Part shown: positions 22,358-33,788 of the stretch, in pieces
Position numbering within the stretch: the stretch's first letter is position 1
How the letters are laid out: each line of letters opens with the position of its first letter
Origin: Aegilops tauschii subsp. strangulata
Lineage: Eukaryota; Streptophyta; Magnoliopsida; Poales; Poaceae
Length of the DNA stretch: 64,000 nt
NCBI RefSeq assembly: GCF_002575655.3
Contig: NC_053037.3
Span: 318,521,294 to 318,585,293, forward strand
Direction of reading: 5' to 3'
Notes under the pieces: model-generated
Seen by the model: only the letters and a program-made list of their open reading frames with translations
Told to the model about the DNA's origin: nothing
The model's database searches: none
Made by a program: the position numbers and the translations under genes

Positions 22358-24242
22358 CTAACAAGTCATGTATGGGTTTGACACAATGACTTCCAATTGC
22401 TTTGCGGTATGCTCTTCCAATACGAAGTTTGCCATTTTGGAGGCTCTTCCATTCCGCAGTACATGTCGGCTCTGGTAATCATACCATTCATCTTTCCTAA
22501 TTAAATGCATGTTCAACCTCAGTACCCTCAGCACCTTTGCTCTGGCAAGAAAGAACCTGGCGAGTGTAATCTCCGGTAAGATCCCTCGGTAGGAGTTCAA
22601 AGTAATATTTAAGAGATGCAGATCCAGGCATTCGATGTGATTGTCGTTATAAACATTATCCACCTCCGGGCCTTTTATTATCTACAAAAGAAGAGAACGT
22701 GTTAGTGCCTACATGTAGTTTTGAACACTGCTACATGCCCATTTAGTTTGCAAGATTTGTAAAATGGACCAACGTGCCATCTTCGATCTGGCATGATTAA
22801 CATGGGCATTTGATTACAATCTAGAAACATGTAGCCTTCTTCACAAGAGGTTGGATTGGATGAAAAATTCCCTAATAAAACTAGTACAGATGAATCCAAA
22901 GGAGAAATGCTTATGTACGATTGTAACCATATGAATGAAGCAACCAATATGGGGTGGGGGTGTATGTCCTAAAATCCTCCAAAATTCCTTCAGAAATCGT
23001 AGTACATTGTCATTGTAAACTTGAGAAAAGGTGCAAAAAATTGAACTCCCTTATGGTTAACATTTAACAGGAAAGGAACATCACCTCGATATACAGCTTC
23101 TTCAGGCACGGAAAGCATCTCAGGCAACTGACAACTTGGTCCGGGTTGGGGCCGACAGATTCTAGTGCCAAGACCTTCACTATGCCCAGAGTTTGGGTGA
23201 AGCTTCGCTGGATGACAGACGAACATACATCTTCAAAACTAGAATAATGTTGATATCAAGAAGGAGAGGTATAAGGCGACTGTTGTACCTGAAAGTTGTA
23301 GTATTTGATAGACGAGTATCCCACCACTTTCAATTTCGGCGCAGAAATAACATTGATTCTTGTGGGACCTTGTTGATCAACTACAAGTAATCTCTCAAGT
23401 GAAGGTGTGTCCTGGATGACCATATTGTGGTCCACCTTTTGTGATCTCTCGTTGCAGCACCAGCAACACACATAAATAGTCCGGAGAGTCCTGGAGGTGA
23501 AGTGCAAGGTACTCGACCAATTCATTGCCTGAAGATGAAGGAACTCGAGTGCAGTACAGCCGCGGAGCAGGCGCTCCATGTCATCCTTTGGGATGCGGAC
23601 GGCGACAAGCTCGAGGTGCTTCAGTCGTGGTAGAAAAAGAGCGGGTACATCATTAAGGGGGGGAAGGCAGTTCATGAACTTGGCGAGGCGCAGCGTGGGC
23701 GCGAAGCGGAGCGCGGACGTTGGCAGCAAGCGCATATGCCCATCATTATAACTGAGCTTCTTGAGCTTATCTATGGCGGGGGATTGGAACCACTCGTCAA
23801 GCTTGGCTCGGTCCTTGCCATTGGAATGGAACTTGCCAATGATAAGGCCTTTGATTGGGCCATGGTGACTGCTGAGGATCTGGGAGAACGTATCCAAGCT
23901 TTGGCGATAGCCATGGCAGAGCTTGTGGGTGTCGAGTTGGTCGACAGGGGTGAGGAGCCATAGGGGGCACCACCGCCGGGAAAGGGCGGCTGTCCTCGCC
24001 TGATATTTGATTGGGAGGAGGGATATGATGACTATCAACATATCATTGGGGAGGTTGTTGATGAAGTCTAGGCCTGCTGGAGTCACTTGCGGTTCTTTCT
24101 CGACCCGCCTCCGCTTGTTGGCAGCCTCATTCTCCACCTCGTCAGCGGCGACGGATACCTCTGTCTCCATATTCACGCCGTGCTCCGGTGCTTCAGCAGC
24201 CCCGGCGTCGCCACTCCCTCCGATGGGGCGCTTCGGCGGCAT
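22358..24242 (-). CDS. F-box/FBD (LRR-type) protein, three exons, apparently intact
   Basis: A substrate-receptor subunit of SCF ubiquitin ligases by family; the target is unknown. Inferred exons are 24242-23289, 23207-23085 and 22681-22358 (954 + 123 + 324 bp, 466 residues plus stop). Both introns are GT-AG and phase 0: CAG|GTAC to TCATCCAG|CGA, and GAG|GTGA to TTTTGTAG|ATA. A KRRRVEK patch at about 43-49 could be a nuclear signal. The F-box is at about 58-97 (FINNLPNDMLIVIISLLP...ALSRRW). Leucine-rich repeats follow. The FBD region spans exons 2-3, with TLGIVKVLALESVGPN, CFPCLKKLYIE and HIECLDLHLLNITLNSYRG. No stop or frameshift was found. It lies wholly inside the CACTA element, so it was probably captured from a host locus. 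A TATA-like site sits about 110 bp upstream. Expression is unknown. Confidence 0.85.
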
Positions 24243-24352
24243 CCTCGTACACTGACGGCTTTGAGGACTCAGAGCGGCGTCGAGGATGCGGGCGGAGAGA
24301 GAGGAATTGTGTGTGTGGCGAGGATTGGGGGGTGCGGCCGCTCGGCGGCGCC

Positions 24353-24363
24353 ATTAATATAGA
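24353..24363 (-). promoter_or_regulatory. TATA-like element upstream of the F-box/FBD gene
   Basis: The minus strand reads GGTCTATATTAATGG about 110-120 bp before the ATG at 24242. This is a plausible core promoter position, but no start site can be read from sequence alone. Confidence 0.4.
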
Positions 24364-24834
24364 CCAGTGGGAGCGAGGCAGGCGGCGGTCCAAGGCTGTC
24401 TCGCTTCCCGGTGAGAACGACTGCTTAATCTCTAGTATGAATGAAATCTATGCTTAATTACTGAATTTTAGTTGCAAAAAATAGATAGTGCTATTGATTT
24501 TTAGCTGCATATTTTGACAAATCGCAGTGTCTCTTGGCTTAGCGCCGAAGTCTGGCTTTAATTTGCATACCGTATTCTGAACCGTTTGCGTTGAAGAGAT
24601 GCACAGATCCTGCGTTGAATAGCTTGTACGCTTCCCGGTGAGCCTGCGCACCGGACTACGCCCGCACGCCTCCCGTTCAGTCAAGCAGTTGTCCACATGA
24701 CACCTCCTATAGCCATTAAAACCAAGACACGTGGCCTCACATGAATGGTTAACAAAACGCACATGGTTTGAATTATACAAATGTTTGAGATATTAAAGTG
24801 GCAGCTATTTTTCAAAATGCCTTTGTTGGCTGTC

Positions 24835-27170
24835 ATTATTCGAGTGCGCCTTCTCTCAAAATGGACATGAAAAATACCACAGCATGTTGGGTGCCCTTCC
24901 ATGATAGCATGCCAAGTTTCATGAATGTCAGACGAGTTTTATATTTACTAGAATTTAAAAACAAAGTATCTCAACTTTTTGCCGGCAATCAACGATGCCC
25001 TGGTGTTTGAAATTCATTCCCATTTCTTGCATGGGACCTAAGCATGCACCCAAGGACACATATTTGATTTTTCAACCAATTTATATGCACTGGAGCATGT
25101 GCATGTAGTTCAAATTTGAATTATGCACATAAATGCATTGAAAACTCAGTTAATGCATAAAAATGTCCAAATGAACCCCGAAAAATCACAAAAATTGACA
25201 CAACACTCCTGTTGTTCTATGTTGACACGAGAAATTTTTTGAAAGCGATAAGTGGCAATGGATATCATTTCGTGCCCAAAGGTGGGACGTTCCCTATCGA
25301 AACCATCATGCTTGTTGTGAGAAGCTCGGGTTTGTGAGAAGCATATACCCAAACCTGCCCCAAATGGGGCAAATTTTTCACCACGGCATGTTGATGCCGC
25401 TCCATGATAGCATGCAAAGTTTCATGAATTTCAGACAAGTTATGGATTTACTAGAATTTAAAAACCAGGCATCTCAACGTTTTGCCAGCAATCAACGGTG
25501 CCCTGGTGTTTGAAATTCATTCCCATTTCTTGCATGGGACCTAAGGCTTCACCGAAGGACAAAGATTTGATTTTTCAAGCAATTTATATGCAATGGAGCT
25601 TGTGCACGTAGTTCATATTTTAATTATGCACATAAATGCATTGAAAACTCAGTTAATACATAAAAATGTCCAAACGAACCCTGAAAAATCATAAAAATTG
25701 ACAGAACACTCCTGTTGTTCGATGTTGACACGAGAAAAAATTTGAAATCAATAAGAGGCAATGGATATTGTTTCGTCCCCAAAGGTGGGACGTTCCCTAT
25801 TGAAACCATCATGCTTGTTGTGAGAAGCTTATAGCAAACCTGCCCCAAATGGGACAATTTTTTTACCATGGCATGTTGATGTCGCTCCATGATACCATGA
25901 CAAATTTCATGAATTTCAGACGAGTTTTGGATTTACTAGAATTTAAATACCAGGTATCTCAACATTTTGCCGTCAATCAACGGTGCCCTCGTGTTTGACA
26001 TTCATTCCCATTTCTTGCATGGGACTTAAGCATGCACCCAAGGACAAAGATTTGATTTTTCAACCAATTTATATGCACTGGAGCATGTGCATGTAGTTCA
26101 AATTTGAATTATGCAGATAAATGCATTGAAAACTCACTTAATGCATAAAATGTCCAAGCAAACCCCAAAAAATCACAAAAAATAACACAACACTCCTGTT
26201 GTTCTATGTTGACACGAGCAAAATTTTGAAAGCAATAAGAGGCAATGGATATCGTTTCATCCCCAAAGGTGGGGCGTTCCCTACCGAAACCATCATGCTT
26301 GTTGTGAGAAGCTCGGGTTTGTGAGAAGCATATACCCATACCTGCCTCAAATGGGACAAAAAATTTACCACGACATGTTGATGCCACTCCATGATAGCAT
26401 GCCAAGTTTCATGAATTTCATACTAGTTTTGGATTTACTAGAATTTAAAAACAAGGAATCTCAATGTTTGCGGCCGAGTGACGGTGGCAGGGTGTTTGAC
26501 ATTCATTCCCACTTCTTACATGGGACCTAAGCATGCACCCAGGGGCAAATATTTGATTTTTCAACCAATTTATATGCACTGGAGCATGTGCATGTAGTTC
26601 AAATTTGAATTATGCACATAAATGCATTGAAAACTCACTTAATGCATAAAAATGTCCAAACGAACCCCGAAAAATCACAAAAATAACACAACACTCCTGT
26701 TGTTCTATGTTGACACGAGAAAATTTTTGAAAGCAATAAGAGGCAATGGATATCGTTTCGTCCCCAAAGGTGGGGCATTCCCTACCGAAACTATCATGCT
26801 TGTTGTGAGAAGCTCTGGTTTGTGAAAAGCATATACCCAAACCTGCGCCAAATGGGACAAAACATTTACCACGGCATGTTGATGCCGATCCATGGTAGCA
26901 TGCCGAGTTTCATGAATTTCAGACGAGTTTTGGATTTACTAGAATTTTAAAACAAGGTATCTCAATGTTTGCGGCCGAGTGATGGTGGTAGGGTGTTTGA
27001 AATTCATTCCCATTTCTTGCATGGGACCTAAGCATTCACCAAGGACAAAGATTTGATTTTTCAACCAATTTATATGCACTAGAGCATGTGCATGTAGTTC
27101 AAATTTGAATTATGCACATAAATGCATTGAAAACTCACTTAATGCATAAAAATGTCCAAATGAATAATTC
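24835..27170 (+). repeat. ~500-bp tandem array inside the CACTA element
   Basis: The anchor CCATGATAGCATG (with small changes) recurs at 24899, 25402, 25887, 26399 and 26890, giving unit lengths of 503, 485, 512 and 491 bp. Each unit carries the same order of landmarks: TTTCATGAATTTCAG, TTGCATGGGACCTAAGC, TTCAAATTTGAATTATGCA, CACTCCTGTTGTTC, then CATCATGCTTGTTGTGAG. There are about four and a half units. Open frames of 60-98 residues recur in them on the minus strand, but they vary in length and carry no recognisable domain. Confidence 0.9.
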
Positions 27171-27784
27171 CAATTCTTTTAGGACACACATATAGTTGCA
27201 TGTTCACTGCAGATAAAAGGTCTAGCAATTCAAACACCGTCCATGGCCTTTGTGACCCCAATATGTAATTCAAATCAAGACGAAAAATCAAGTAGATCCC
27301 ACACAGTTTATTATAACCAACCGTGTGAGATGCAACACAAAATATCTTGGAGCACCGTCGGAGTATAGTACGCGTACGGCTTACGCGAGAAGGTGCGACG
27401 GCTACAGTCCACAGCCCGCTCTGAATAAGGGACCGTGTCTAATGACACTTTGCGCGCTAGTTTTTTCGCTGAAGCGATTCCAAATTTTCGGCTTCCGCGG
27501 AAACATGTACCTCCCCACCCCCCCCCCCTTACCAAAAGCCACATTTCCCCTCTTTCCGCCTTCCTTTCCAAGTTGAAACCTTCACTCCTTGCTTGCAGCG
27601 CCGCCTCCTCACCGGCGACCCTCCTTCACACTGCTCAGCCTCGCCTATCCAGGCAGGTAATCCACACCCGACCCCCATCCTCCTCCTCCTTCCACATCCC
27701 ACATGCCCCAACCGCCGGTGCAAGCGCGACACCTTCCACCCAAATCACCGACCCCTCCACCAAATAAGCGCCGGCCTAAGCCAT

Positions 27785-28203
27785 GGTGCACGTAGTATAG
27801 CCAGGATCTCAAGGAGCATTTGGCAGCGGAGAAGGAAATCGCGGCCGCACACGCTGATGAGGTCGCGATGGCTGCCATTCGTGCTGACCCCTAGATCTTG
27901 GAGGAGCACCTCGTCATCGAGGCCACCATTGACGCCTCGCGCACTGATGCCGCGACGCAGTTGGCTGCTTTAAACGACAGTTCGTGGCGTTTTCTCGAGG
28001 CCACCGCCGGTGCCTTCGACAAAGACTACGAGGTGTTTTCTCAGCGTGCACGTGCTTACCTCATCTCGAGAGCCAGCAGGTTGGTGCCCAGAGCGGCTCA
28101 GGAAACTCACCACTACAACGAGGGCACCCACGATGCGGAGGCCTCACCCTCTTCCATGTCCAAGGAGCCAATCTTCATCGATATCTCCAACAATGAGGAA
28201 TAG
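27785..28203 (+). pseudogene. Gene-like exon in the CACTA element, unknown product, one in-frame stop
   Basis: A reading frame with protein-like composition runs from about 27803 (DLKEHLAAEKEIAAAHADEV) through an in-frame TAG at 27892-27894 to a stop at 28201. After the TAG it includes ATQLAALNDSSWRFLEATAG and ends EPIFIDISNNEE. It is Ala/Glu-rich and probably helical. Upstream at 27580-27660, CTTGCAG and CAGGTAATCC look like splice signals, so this could be an internal or last exon. I do not recognise the family. It could be an element-encoded ORF or another captured gene. Confidence 0.4.
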
Positions 28204-28790
28204 CTTGTCTTATTAGCTCACTATAAGGACCCATGTTCAGTTTGCTAGCTACTGCCTTTCCTTAACAAATTCTAGTGAATTGTGCTATCTACTTTTACCA
28301 TGCAATCTTTTGCTATAGTGTATATGTTCTATATGTCATGCAATGTGGTGTTCAGTTAACTGCTTGGTTCAATTCTTCAAGGTGCAATATTTCCAAGTTG
28401 TTAAGCATGCTTGGTTTGGTTAACTGTCTGATCTTCTATTACGAGTATGTCATATTGTGCAATGTGGTGCTCACTTAACGTTTGGTTCATTTGTTGTGGT
28501 GTTTAGTTAACTGCTTGGTTAAATTCTGCAATGCGATGTTCAATTGTTGTGGCTGCATTCTATTATTGTATACCATGTGAGGAATAAATCGAATTTGGCT
28601 GCACTTAATACATGAGAAACATATACAAGTGCTATATTTCCTAGTTCTTAATCATCCTTGGTTTGGATAAATGGGTTTTCCATGTGGCTTGAATTAATCT
28701 GATGAATCTGCAATGTGCTTATTTTCCATCAACATATTTTACTGATAGCATGCGAACCCTTACTTAACCTGATGACTAACTACCTTATAT
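28204..28790 (+). other. Intron-like or spacer sequence in the CACTA element
   Basis: T-rich sequence with short imperfect repeats of GTGCAATGTGGTG...GTTAACTGCTTGGTT (about 28335, 28455 and 28495). No gene or domain was seen. It separates two gene-like segments and ends in TTGCAG, so it may be an intron. Confidence 0.35.
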
Positions 28791-28916
28791 GTGTTGCAGG
28801 GAAACAATGGGAAGCACCGAGGTTTACAAGATGGTACTAACTATTATACCTTGCCTTTTTATTCCTTTGCCCCATTTCCAATATAGAGAAGATATTTATG
28901 CACATCCTTCTTTCCA

Positions 28917-29156
28917 GGGTTCACTGATGATTACCTCTCAAACCACCTCTGTGGTCAGGAGGCGAGGAAAGTTTTCATAGAACACCCACGTTTCAATATT
29001 TAAGTGTTCCTGAGGAGGTCGAAGGATGGACGGTCAATCATCCACAGGCACTGGCCTAAAGTTGCAAAGACCTTCAACATGAATGAAGGCTCAATATTCG
29101 CCTTCCGCTTCAGCAGTTCTCCAGATGAGATGCATCTCTCTATGTACCGTCTATGA
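28917..29156 (+). pseudogene. Possible B3-type DNA-binding domain fragment
   Basis: Frame following a splice-acceptor-like TTTCCAG (28910-28916). It reads GFTDDYLSNHLCGQEARKVF, then an in-frame TAA at 29001, then VFLRRSKDGRSIIHRHW and KVAKTFNMNEGSIFAFRF to a stop at 29154. The order of hydrophobic strands, then W..., then FN(M)NEGS(I)FAF resembles the second half of plant B3 domains (WxxF..N.LxxGDxCVFE), but the match is loose. An upstream acceptor-like GTGTTGCAG is at 28790-28799. It may belong to the same transcription unit as 27785-28203. Confidence 0.35.
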
Positions 29157-29886
29157 TACTAATTTCAAAAGGTTCTAGATGTTGCATGTGAAACTTGCTG
29201 CTGGTGCAGTTGTGTAATGGGGTAGCTGAGTGTCGAAGCTATATCATGTTGTACTCCGGTGTATTTCAATTATGAAATCCTGCTTCCTTAATATGGAAAT
29301 GGAATATATTATGTGCTTAAAATGAATGTCAATTAGATTAGTAAATGGATTATTAATAATAGGGCAATTAGCCAGCTAATTGGCCAATTAGCTTGTTAAT
29401 TGGGTTTTCCTATTGCAAACAGTTATTGAGAAAACACCGTGGGCGATGACCTCAGGCAACGCACACAGTTTCTAGGAATAAACCATGTTGGATGAATGAA
29501 CAATCACACACGACATTCTCTTGAAAACTGTTTGCGTTACGCCACCTTGTGCAAACATTTTCCTTGGAGTGACTGTGTGTGATGTATATACGAACGGAAA
29601 CGTTTAGCGGTGACTGACTGTGTGGGATGTACTTCTGACCGGAAATGATTTCGCCTGTATAATTGTATTTTTTTAGCACTACTTTACGTATTTCTGTATT
29701 TGAGTGCTTGCCGGTCGCACACGACCTCATTTTGCCGAGCGTGTGTGCCAGGAGGGCATATCCCCGACGGTTTCTGGGTCGTGTGGGAAGGACCCCACTA
29801 TCGCCCACACTCACTAGGTGACGGTTCCGAACGCCGTCGCGGAATGGGGTTAAAAACCGTTTGTATAGCACCGACGTGTACTAGTC

Positions 29887-29906
29887 TGTCCCAAAGAGAA
29901 GGAGGC
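29887..29906 (+). pseudogene. G1 gag, short segment between CACTA and G3
   Basis: Twenty bases encoding C-P-K-E-K-E-A. They continue the knuckle broken at 21860 and lead into the frame resumed at 39319. Bases 29887-29889 (TGT) are the CACTA target copy and 29902-29906 (GAGGC) the G3 target copy. The frame ends at a TAG at 39353-39355 after ACAKQLSLQQKI. Confidence 0.7.
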
Positions 29907-30824
29907 TGTCGGATTTCGCGTTCCGGCAAAACCCTTGAGGTTCGAACACCGGGGTGCGCACGAAGATCTCTCCCTACCTAATCATGCCCTCACCCTCGCC
30001 GCGATCTCAAAGCCTAGCTCGACGAACCCACAACACAAGAGACACGAGATTTATACTGGTCCGGGCCACCGTTGTGGTTTAATACCCTACTCAAGTGTGG
30101 TGTGGTGGATTGCCTCCTGGGCTGAAACAGTACAAGGGAAGAACAACCTCCTAAGGAGAGGTGTTCTTGTGCTTGGTGAGTGTGAGGATGGAATGGATCT
30201 AGTCCAAGATGAGTTTGTGTGGTTGAGGATGATCTAAATCCGTCCTCTCCTACTGTGGTGGCTAGTCCTATTTATAGAGGCCCTGGTCCTCTCCCCAAAT
30301 ATTGAACGGGAAGGGAGCCAACAACGGCCAAATTCGAAGGGAGACAACTAGTACGAGTTATCCTTACAAAGGGTGGTCTTCGCTTGCCAAAGGCTCTGGT
30401 GGTGACGCTGTCTTGGGCTCCACGGTGACCTCCGTCTTGCCGTCCTGCTGGTCTTGGTCTCGTTGCACCGATATGGAAACCTTTGCCTGATGCCTCAGGA
30501 CTCCTTGCCTGCGCTTGCCCCTTTAGCACCAAAGAGGAAACGAGGACACTGGGCATGCTAGCGCCCGCCTAGCTCCAGTCGTCATGGCTTGCGTCACAGG
30601 AACCTCGCGAGGTGTCCCTTGCCTTGATCTCTCCGCCCCTCGCGAGCCAACCTGGTAAGGTCGCTCCTGAGGTGGTCTTGTGTTGCCCGCCTCGCGAGGC
30701 TTGGCCCCTCGCAAGGGTCTTGAGTGTTTGCTGGTGAAGATAGGCCGTACAGGGCTGCTAGTGGAGCCACGCCGTTGGCCGCAGGCAGGCAAGTCTGGGG
30801 ACCCCCATTCCCAGGACGCCGACA
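29907..30824 (-). repeat. G3 3' LTR
   Basis: A 918-bp terminal repeat, TGTCGG...CCGACA, with the last six bases complementary to the first. Paired with 38391-39313; both contain TGCGCACGAAGATCTCTCCC and GACACGAGATTTATACTGGT. Confidence 0.9.
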
Positions 30825-31117
30825 GTAGCCCCCGGGTGCAAGGCGCACTCGGACTTGGCTTCGAGGCGAAGCCAAAGGGCATGTGTGGAGCGCCGCGAGC
30901 CCCAACAGCCTGCGGCCTTGGTCGACGCGTGGTGATTGATTGGATGTGGGCGTCTCCGCTTCCCCACGCTGCCTCGGCAACTGCCCGTCTGACAAAAGGC
31001 TGGCACGGGCTACGCTTGCCTTCATTGCTTTCCTTCGCCTTGCTCCAGATCCCCTTTCTCGCTCCTTGCTTCCGAAATCTCCAGATCTGCTTCAATCCCC
31101 TTCCGAGCTTTCGACCA

Positions 31118-33788
31118 ATGGCGCCCCGAAAGGCCAAGGCTGCTGTGCCGCCTGCTTGGTACGAGCCGGCTCTAGACACGCCCAACGTCTCGGAGAAGAA
31201 CCTCGCCGCCACGCGCCTGCTGACGGCGGGGGAGAGCAATGAGAATGGGAAGACCAAGCTTCGTGCCGGCTCCGCCGAGCCGGAGGCCCAGGGGAGCACC
31301 TTCTACCCCTTCTTTATGAGCAGCGTCGTCGCGGGCCTGGTTCCCCCTTTCTCCGACTTCTTCTATGTCGTCCTCCGCCATTACATGTTGCAGGTCCTTC
31401 ATCTCCATCCCAACTCCATTCTTCTCTTGTCAATCTTCGCTTTCTACTGTGAGGCGTATGTCAGTGTGATGCCGTCCGTGGCTCTGCTGCGCCACTTCTT
31501 CTTCCTCCGCATCAACGACGGTCATACCTCTGTGTGCGCCAACTTCATCGCGGCCGGCAAGGCCAATGCGATCTCGAAGGCTGGGAAGAAGGCCGACGGC
31601 TTTAGGAGCAAGTGGGTCATGATGGACGCCAAGTGCGTCCACCCACGCTTGAGGCTACCAACGGAGATGCCCCAGTCCGACGAGGGGTGGTCTTGCGCCA
31701 AGCTTACTGATGACCGGGCGAAGCCTATGCTGGAGAAGATGACTGCCAACCTGAATCCGGGCAACGCGAAGGCGGCAAAGCTTACGGGGGCATGCTCCTG
31801 AGGGAATTCATGATGCTGCGCGTGGCCCCGCTCCAAGCGCACTCGCGTCCCTTGTGGACGCTTGAGGGCGCTGAAGATAAGCTCCGCTTGAATCCGGCGG
31901 CCTTATCTGACGAAGAGCTGGCCGCGGCTCTCCGCCTCTTGGTCGGAGATGACCAGGAGTACCCACCGAGTGCCTTCGTTCCTCTGTTCATTCACGAGGA
32001 TGGGGCACAAGTCGCGGCCGCCATGCCCACCTTTGACGGGCGCGGGCTGGTGCCGCCGGCGCCTACTGGGGTCCCGGTGGTGACGACACCGGTGGACGTG
32101 TCTTCAGGCGATTCCCACAGGGAGGGGGAAGAGGAGGAAGACGAGGAGCGCGACTCGAAGGTGACCCCTGAGGGGATGGGGGAGACCTCCCCCTTGCGCA
32201 AGGCCAACATCCTCCACACCCTGTCTGACGACGACGACGAGGCCGATGTCCTCCAGAGGGGGGAGCCGCCCGTGATCCTGACGAGGGCAGGTCGGCACTG
32301 ATCTCCCGAGATGACGCTCCTGCTCTAGCGCCGCTTGGGGTTGCTTCTGGCCCATCTGCCGCCCCTCCTTCTGATCCTGGAGCCCGCGCACCCGTGCGCC
32401 CGCGCCCCAGGCTGCGAGGCTCTCAGGTTTCAAGCTTATGAAATGGAGGGACTACGCCGCGGTAGACCAGTAAGTGCTCTTGTCCTGTTTTGTTCTTGCT
32501 TAAGCCGCTGATCCTTGACGCTACTCCGTTGTGCAATTAGGCTGATGCCCACGGCGAAGAAGAGGAGGGAGGAAGCGGTGGTGCTGCCCGGGACCAATTT
32601 GCCTGCTGCGGCTGCGTCTCCCTCCGTGGAGAAGGGTAGCATCGGCGCTCATGCCTCTCCGGCTCGATAATCCTCGTGAGGCCCGGGGGAGCATCCTCGG
32701 GAGGAGTCAGCCCCCATGGCCCCGCTGGCTTCGGAGGCACCGGTGTCCGGTTCAGCTGCTGAGGTCCCCAAAGCTCAGGAGCCCCCAGTCTCTCAGTCTA
32801 TGGTGACAATGCCGCCTCCTTCTCCTCCTGATGCACCGCTGATTCCAGGTCCTTCCGCCTCCCCTGACGTCTTGGAGCGCGCTCTTTATGAGATGACCCG
32901 GCTGCGAGAAGATCTTCAGGGCGCTGACCCCCACCTGGTAGTTGGGCGCCTGGAGCTGGTCTCTGGCTGGCTTCATTCTGACGTGTCCGTTTGGGCGGCG
33001 CTGAGCCAGGCCGCGGCAACCTCCGAGAAGGAGAAGCAGGCCGTCGCCCAAGCAGAAGCCACTCGCGAGGTGGCGCTGAAGGATGTCGAGGCCGCCTAGG
33101 ATCGCTGCCGGGTGCTGGAGGCCGAGCTGAAGACCCAGCGCAACGAGCGTGCGGAAGAAGCCGTAGCCGCAAGGCGGAGGAGGAGAAGATGAAGGCCCTG
33201 GAGGACGCCATCAAGGGTCGCGACGCTGAGCTGGATGAGTTGGCGAAAGCGCAGGCCGCGGAACGCAGCCGGCTGAAGAACCTGGAGTAGAAGGTGGAGG
33301 TGGAGAAGGCTGATCTTGACGCCAAGGCGAAGGTCCTTGCTGAGGACCACGAGGCTTTCAAGCTCCTCGAGGTGAGGTCTCGGATGGCGCTGTGGTCGCT
33401 CTACGAGAAGGGATTGGAGCAGCCGCTGGCCGCCATCAATGAGGGCCCCGCCCAGCTGCTTCCTTATCTGGTTGATGCGCTTGAGGACGTCGTGAGCGGT
33501 ATCGGCCCCATGGCAGAGGGGGAAGCCCGCGTCCTTTCCTCAGCCGCGCTGACGCGCGTCTTCAGCCATCTCCATCTTCGCGATCCCGCCGCCCGCCTTG
33601 ACAAGCTGCTGGAGCCTGTGGACGACGAGCACTATGTAGCCGCTGCCGCAGCCGTGAAGGGTCAGGTGGAGGCCCTGCTGAAGAAGTTCCGCGCCTTCGC
33701 TCCCGCGCCTTCGACCGGCGGTGCAGGTGAAGGCGACGCCACCAAGGAAGGAGCATCCCTTGCGGGCGACGGCGGTGTCCAGGGATGA
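31118..33788 (+). pseudogene. Plus-strand gene in G3 (putative-gypsy-type-transposon domain protein), spliced, disrupted
   Basis: Runs opposite to gag-pol. It opens MAPRKAKAAVPPAWYEPALD at 31118; at about 31395-31510 it has LHPNSILLLSIFAFYCEAYV and PSVALLRHFF, matching the family called 'putative gypsy type transposon domain' (Pfam PF04195, from memory). A 1-base shift in a G run near 31785 moves the frame to 31792-32301, with acidic and Ser/Thr-rich sequence. A clear intron follows: GTAAGT donor at 32470, TGCAATTAG acceptor ending 32540, joining FKLMKWRDYAAVD to QLMPTAKKRREE. The C-terminal part (32716-33788) is a long coiled-coil-like region broken by TAG codons at 33097-33099 and 33288-33290 and by a frame change. 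The role is unknown; antisense genes are known in other grass Gypsy elements such as maize Grande. Confidence 0.6.

Larger units (their letters stand above)
21861..29886. mobile_element. CACTA DNA transposon carrying an F-box/FBD gene (non-autonomous)
   Basis: Begins CACTACTGCAGGATGCTGCT and ends with the near-complement of that in ...AGCACCGACGTGTACTAGTC. After reversing the right end, 14 of 20 bases following the first match. The flanks are TGT on both sides (21858-21860 and 29887-29889), the 3-bp duplication typical of CACTA elements. Removing the element and one TGT rejoins the interrupted gag knuckle in frame (ARDC followed by PKEKEACAK), which independently fixes the ends. Subterminal zones contain repeated TGTGTGCGAT/ACGGTT motifs. 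Inside are an F-box/FBD gene, a 2.3-kb tandem array and a second gene-like region. No TNP2/Transposase_21 sequence was recognised, so transposition would need enzymes from elsewhere. Confidence 0.75.

Noticed and set aside
24835..27170. Centromeric or subtelomeric satellite locus
   Set aside because: Only about 4.5 units, fully enclosed in a CACTA element.
30523..31299. 258-codon minus-strand frame over the G3 LTR and plus-strand gene start
   Set aside because: It crosses an LTR boundary and opposes the supported plus-strand gene; no domain.
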